From NCBI RefSeq assembly GCF_036271055.1, contig NZ_DATBBJ010000055.1, positions 1 through 64,000 on the forward strand: a stretch of 64,000 nucleotides of DNA, in the 5' to 3' direction. Made by a program: the position numbers and the translations under genes. Every line of letters begins with the position of its first letter. Position 1 is the first letter of the stretch. The stretch is from Scandinavium sp036271055. Lineage in GTDB: Bacteria; Pseudomonadota; Gammaproteobacteria; Enterobacterales; Enterobacteriaceae. The notes under the pieces were generated by a model that did not search any database, had not been told where the DNA came from, and saw only the letters and a list, made by a program, of their open reading frames with translations. Below, piece after piece: positions 62,332 through 64,000 of the stretch.

Positions 62332-62456
62332 AAATCCTTTATCTTTCGAATTCATGGTGCGTTGGCAGCGCTTGCTTACCCCGGTCACTTACTCAAGTAA
62401 GCTCCCGGGGATAAGCCATCTTGCCGCCTGCCCTGAATCCGAAATCTTTCGGATTA
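62331..62456. repeat. ERIC element in the metE leader
   Basis: This 126-base imperfect palindrome matches the ERIC (IRU) repeat. The core CCCCGGTCACTTACT-CA-AGTAAGCTCCCGGGG (62379-62410) corresponds to the ERIC core, and the flanks GTTGGCAGCGCTTGC and CTTGCCGCCTGCCCTGAA are the known arms. Ends read TAAATCC..GGATTA. It lies between the MetJ boxes and the metE ribosome-binding site, so it should be transcribed in the metE 5' leader. The right end includes the perfect repeat AATCCGAAA-tc-TTTCGGATT. Confidence 0.88.
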
Positions 62457-62476
62457 CATCATTAAGAGGCGACAAT

Positions 62477-64000
62477 ATGACGATTAAGAACCACACCCTC
62501 GGATTTCCCCGCGTTGGCCTGCGCCGCGAGCTGAAAAAAGCACAGGAAAGCTACTGGGCGGGTAACATCACCCGTGAAGAACTGCTGAATGTGGGCCGCG
62601 AGCTGCGTTCCCGTCACTGGCAACAGCAGAAAGACGCTGGCGTAGATTTACTCCCGGTCGGCGATTTCGCCTGGTACGACCATGTTCTGACCACCAGCCT
62701 GCTGCTGGGCAACGTGCCGGCTCGTCATCAGAACAAAGACGGTTCAGTTGATATCGACACCCTGTTCCGTCTTGGTCGCGGTCGTGCCCCAACCGGCGAA
62801 CCGGCAGCAGCGGCGGAAATGACCAAATGGTTTAACACCAACTATCACTACATGGTGCCGGAGTTTAGCCAGGGCCAGCAGTTCAAACTGACCTGGACAC
62901 AGTTGCTGGATGAAGTCGATGAAGCGCTGGCGCTGGGTCATAAAGTAAAACCCGTCCTGCTCGGCCCGGTCACTTATCTGTGGCTAGGTAAAGTAAAAGG
63001 TGAACAGTTTGACCGCCTGAGTCTGCTGAAAGATATTCTCCCGGTTTACCAGCAGGTGCTGGCAGAGTTGGCAAAACGCGGCGTGGAGTGGGTTCAAATC
63101 GACGAACCGATTCTGGTGCTTGAACTGCCTCGTCCATGGCTCGAGGCTTTCCAGCCAGCCTATGACGCGCTGCAAGGTCAGACGAAACTACTGCTGACCA
63201 CCTATTTCGAAGGCGTCACCCCGAACCTCGACACCATCACGTCACTGCCAGTGCAGGGGCTGCATGTCGATTTGGTACACGGTAAAGATGAGGTCGCCGA
63301 ACTGCATCAACGCCTGCCTGCCGACTGGCTGTTGTCCGCCGGTCTGGTCAATGGTCGTAATGTCTGGCGTGCCGATCTCACTGAGAAATACGCACAAATT
63401 AAGGACATCGTGGGCAAACGTGATCTGTGGGTGGCTTCGTCATGTTCGCTGCTGCACAGCCCAATCGATCTGAGTGTTGAAACCCGTCTCGATGCCGAAG
63501 TGAAAAGCTGGTTTGCCTTCGCGCTGCAAAAATGTCAGGAACTGGCGCTGCTGCGCGATGCGCTGAACAGCGGCGACACGGCCGCCATCACTGAATGGAG
63601 CGCTCCGATTCAGGCGCGTCGTCATTCAACGCGTGTACACAATGCGGCGGTGGAAAAACGCCTGGCGGCGATCACCGCGCAGGACAGCCAGCGCGCCCGT
63701 CCTTACGCCGAGCGTGCCGAAGCTCAGCGCACCCGTTTTAATCTGCCAGCCTGGCCGACCACGACGATTGGTTCATTCCCGCAGACCACCGAAATTCGCG
63801 GCCTGCGTCTGGACTTCAAAAAAGGCGCGCTGGACGCGAATAACTACCGCACCGGTATCGCCGAGCACATCAAACAGGCGATCGTAGAGCAGGAACGTTT
63901 GGGACTGGATGTGCTGGTACACGGCGAAGCCGAGCGTAACGACATGGTGGAATATTTTGGCGAGCATCTGGATGGCTTCGTCTTCACCCAAAACGGTTGG
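62477..64000 (+). CDS. metE: Cobalamin-independent methionine synthase (partial)
   Basis: The first 508 codons of MetE, open to the window edge; E. coli MetE has 753 residues, so about a third is missing to the right. It transfers a methyl group from 5-methyltetrahydropteroyltriglutamate to homocysteine. The N-terminal barrel begins MTIKNHTLGFPRVGLRRELKKA, and the catalytic barrel begins near TTTIGSFPQT (about residue 432). The zinc ligands lie beyond the end. The ATG follows AAGAGGCGACAAT. Confidence 0.96.
   Translation, partial: MTIKNHTLGFPRVGLRRELKKAQESYWAGNITREELLNVGRELRSRHWQQQKDAGVDLLPVGDFAWYDHVLTTSLLLGNVPARHQNKDGSVDIDTLFRLGRGRAPTGEPAAAAEMTKWFNTNYHYMVPEFSQGQQFKLTWTQLLDEVDEALALGHKVKPVLLGPVTYLWLGKVKGEQFDRLSLLKDILPVYQQVLAELAKRGVEWVQIDEPILVLELPRPWLEAFQPAYDALQGQTKLLLTTYFEGVTPNLDTITSLPVQGLHVDLVHGKDEVAELHQRLPADWLLSAGLVNGRNVWRADLTEKYAQIKDIVGKRDLWVASSCSLLHSPIDLSVETRLDAEVKSWFAFALQKCQELALLRDALNSGDTAAITEWSAPIQARRHSTRVHNAAVEKRLAAITAQDSQRARPYAERAEAQRTRFNLPAWPTTTIGSFPQTTEIRGLRLDFKKGALDANNYRTGIAEHIKQAIVEQERLGLDVLVHGEAERNDMVEYFGEHLDGFVFTQNGW

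Overview
The window is a 64 kb piece of an Enterobacteriaceae chromosome. It has the order known from Escherichia coli K-12 around minute 84-86: the end of an rrnC-type rRNA operon (5S, tRNA-Asp, tRNA-Trp), then hdfR/maoP, yifB, ilvLGMEDA, ilvY/ilvC, ppiC, rep, gppA/rhlB, trxA, rho, the complete enterobacterial common antigen (wec/rff) cluster, yifK, four tRNAs, glmZ, hemCDXY, cyaA, cyaY, lptM, dapF-yigA-xerC-yigB, uvrD, corA, rarD, yigI, pldA, recQ, rhtC/rhtB, pldB-yigL, bioP, metR and metE. Proteins are mostly the same length as in E. coli with many substitutions, so this is a relative rather than E. coli or Salmonella. The genus (Enterobacter, Lelliottia, Citrobacter or similar) cannot be fixed from the sequence alone.

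Layout. Positions 1-460 hold stable RNA genes. Positions 3638-12737 hold branched-chain amino acid synthesis: a leader peptide and attenuator, an intact ilvG (broken in K-12), and the divergent ilvY/ilvC pair with visible operators. Positions 12800-20130 hold housekeeping genes for protein folding, helicases, ppGpp metabolism, thioredoxin and Rho. Positions 20314-33098 hold twelve ECA genes, nearly all touching or overlapping, that make the lipid-linked trisaccharide, flip it and polymerise it. Positions 34789-35697 hold tRNA genes for Arg, His, Leu and Pro and the sRNA GlmZ. The rest carries heme synthesis, cAMP synthesis, lysine/peptidoglycan precursor synthesis, dimer resolution, DNA repair, Mg2+ uptake, phospholipid turnover and methionine synthesis. 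metE runs off the right edge.

Differences from the K-12 layout. (1) Between corA and rarD, where K-12 has yigF/yigG, there is a translationally overlapping pair: a membrane fatty-acid-desaturase-like gene and a lone PhnD-like periplasmic-binding-fold protein. (2) Between yigL and bioP there is an orphan EAL-domain gene that keeps all expected catalytic residues and whose 3' end covers a perfect yigL terminator hairpin. (3) No aslA/aslB lies between proM and glmZ. (4) An ERIC element sits in the metE leader directly after the MetJ boxes. (5) The rho leader peptide rhoL has lost its normal start.

Regulatory DNA that can be read directly includes the ilv attenuator, IlvY operators, a sigma-54 promoter with GlrR-type sites for glmZ, the CRP site at cyaA, a LexA box and attenuator hairpin at uvrD, the corL leader ORF of corA, and MetR/MetJ sites at metR-metE. 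No phage, insertion sequence or CRISPR array was seen.
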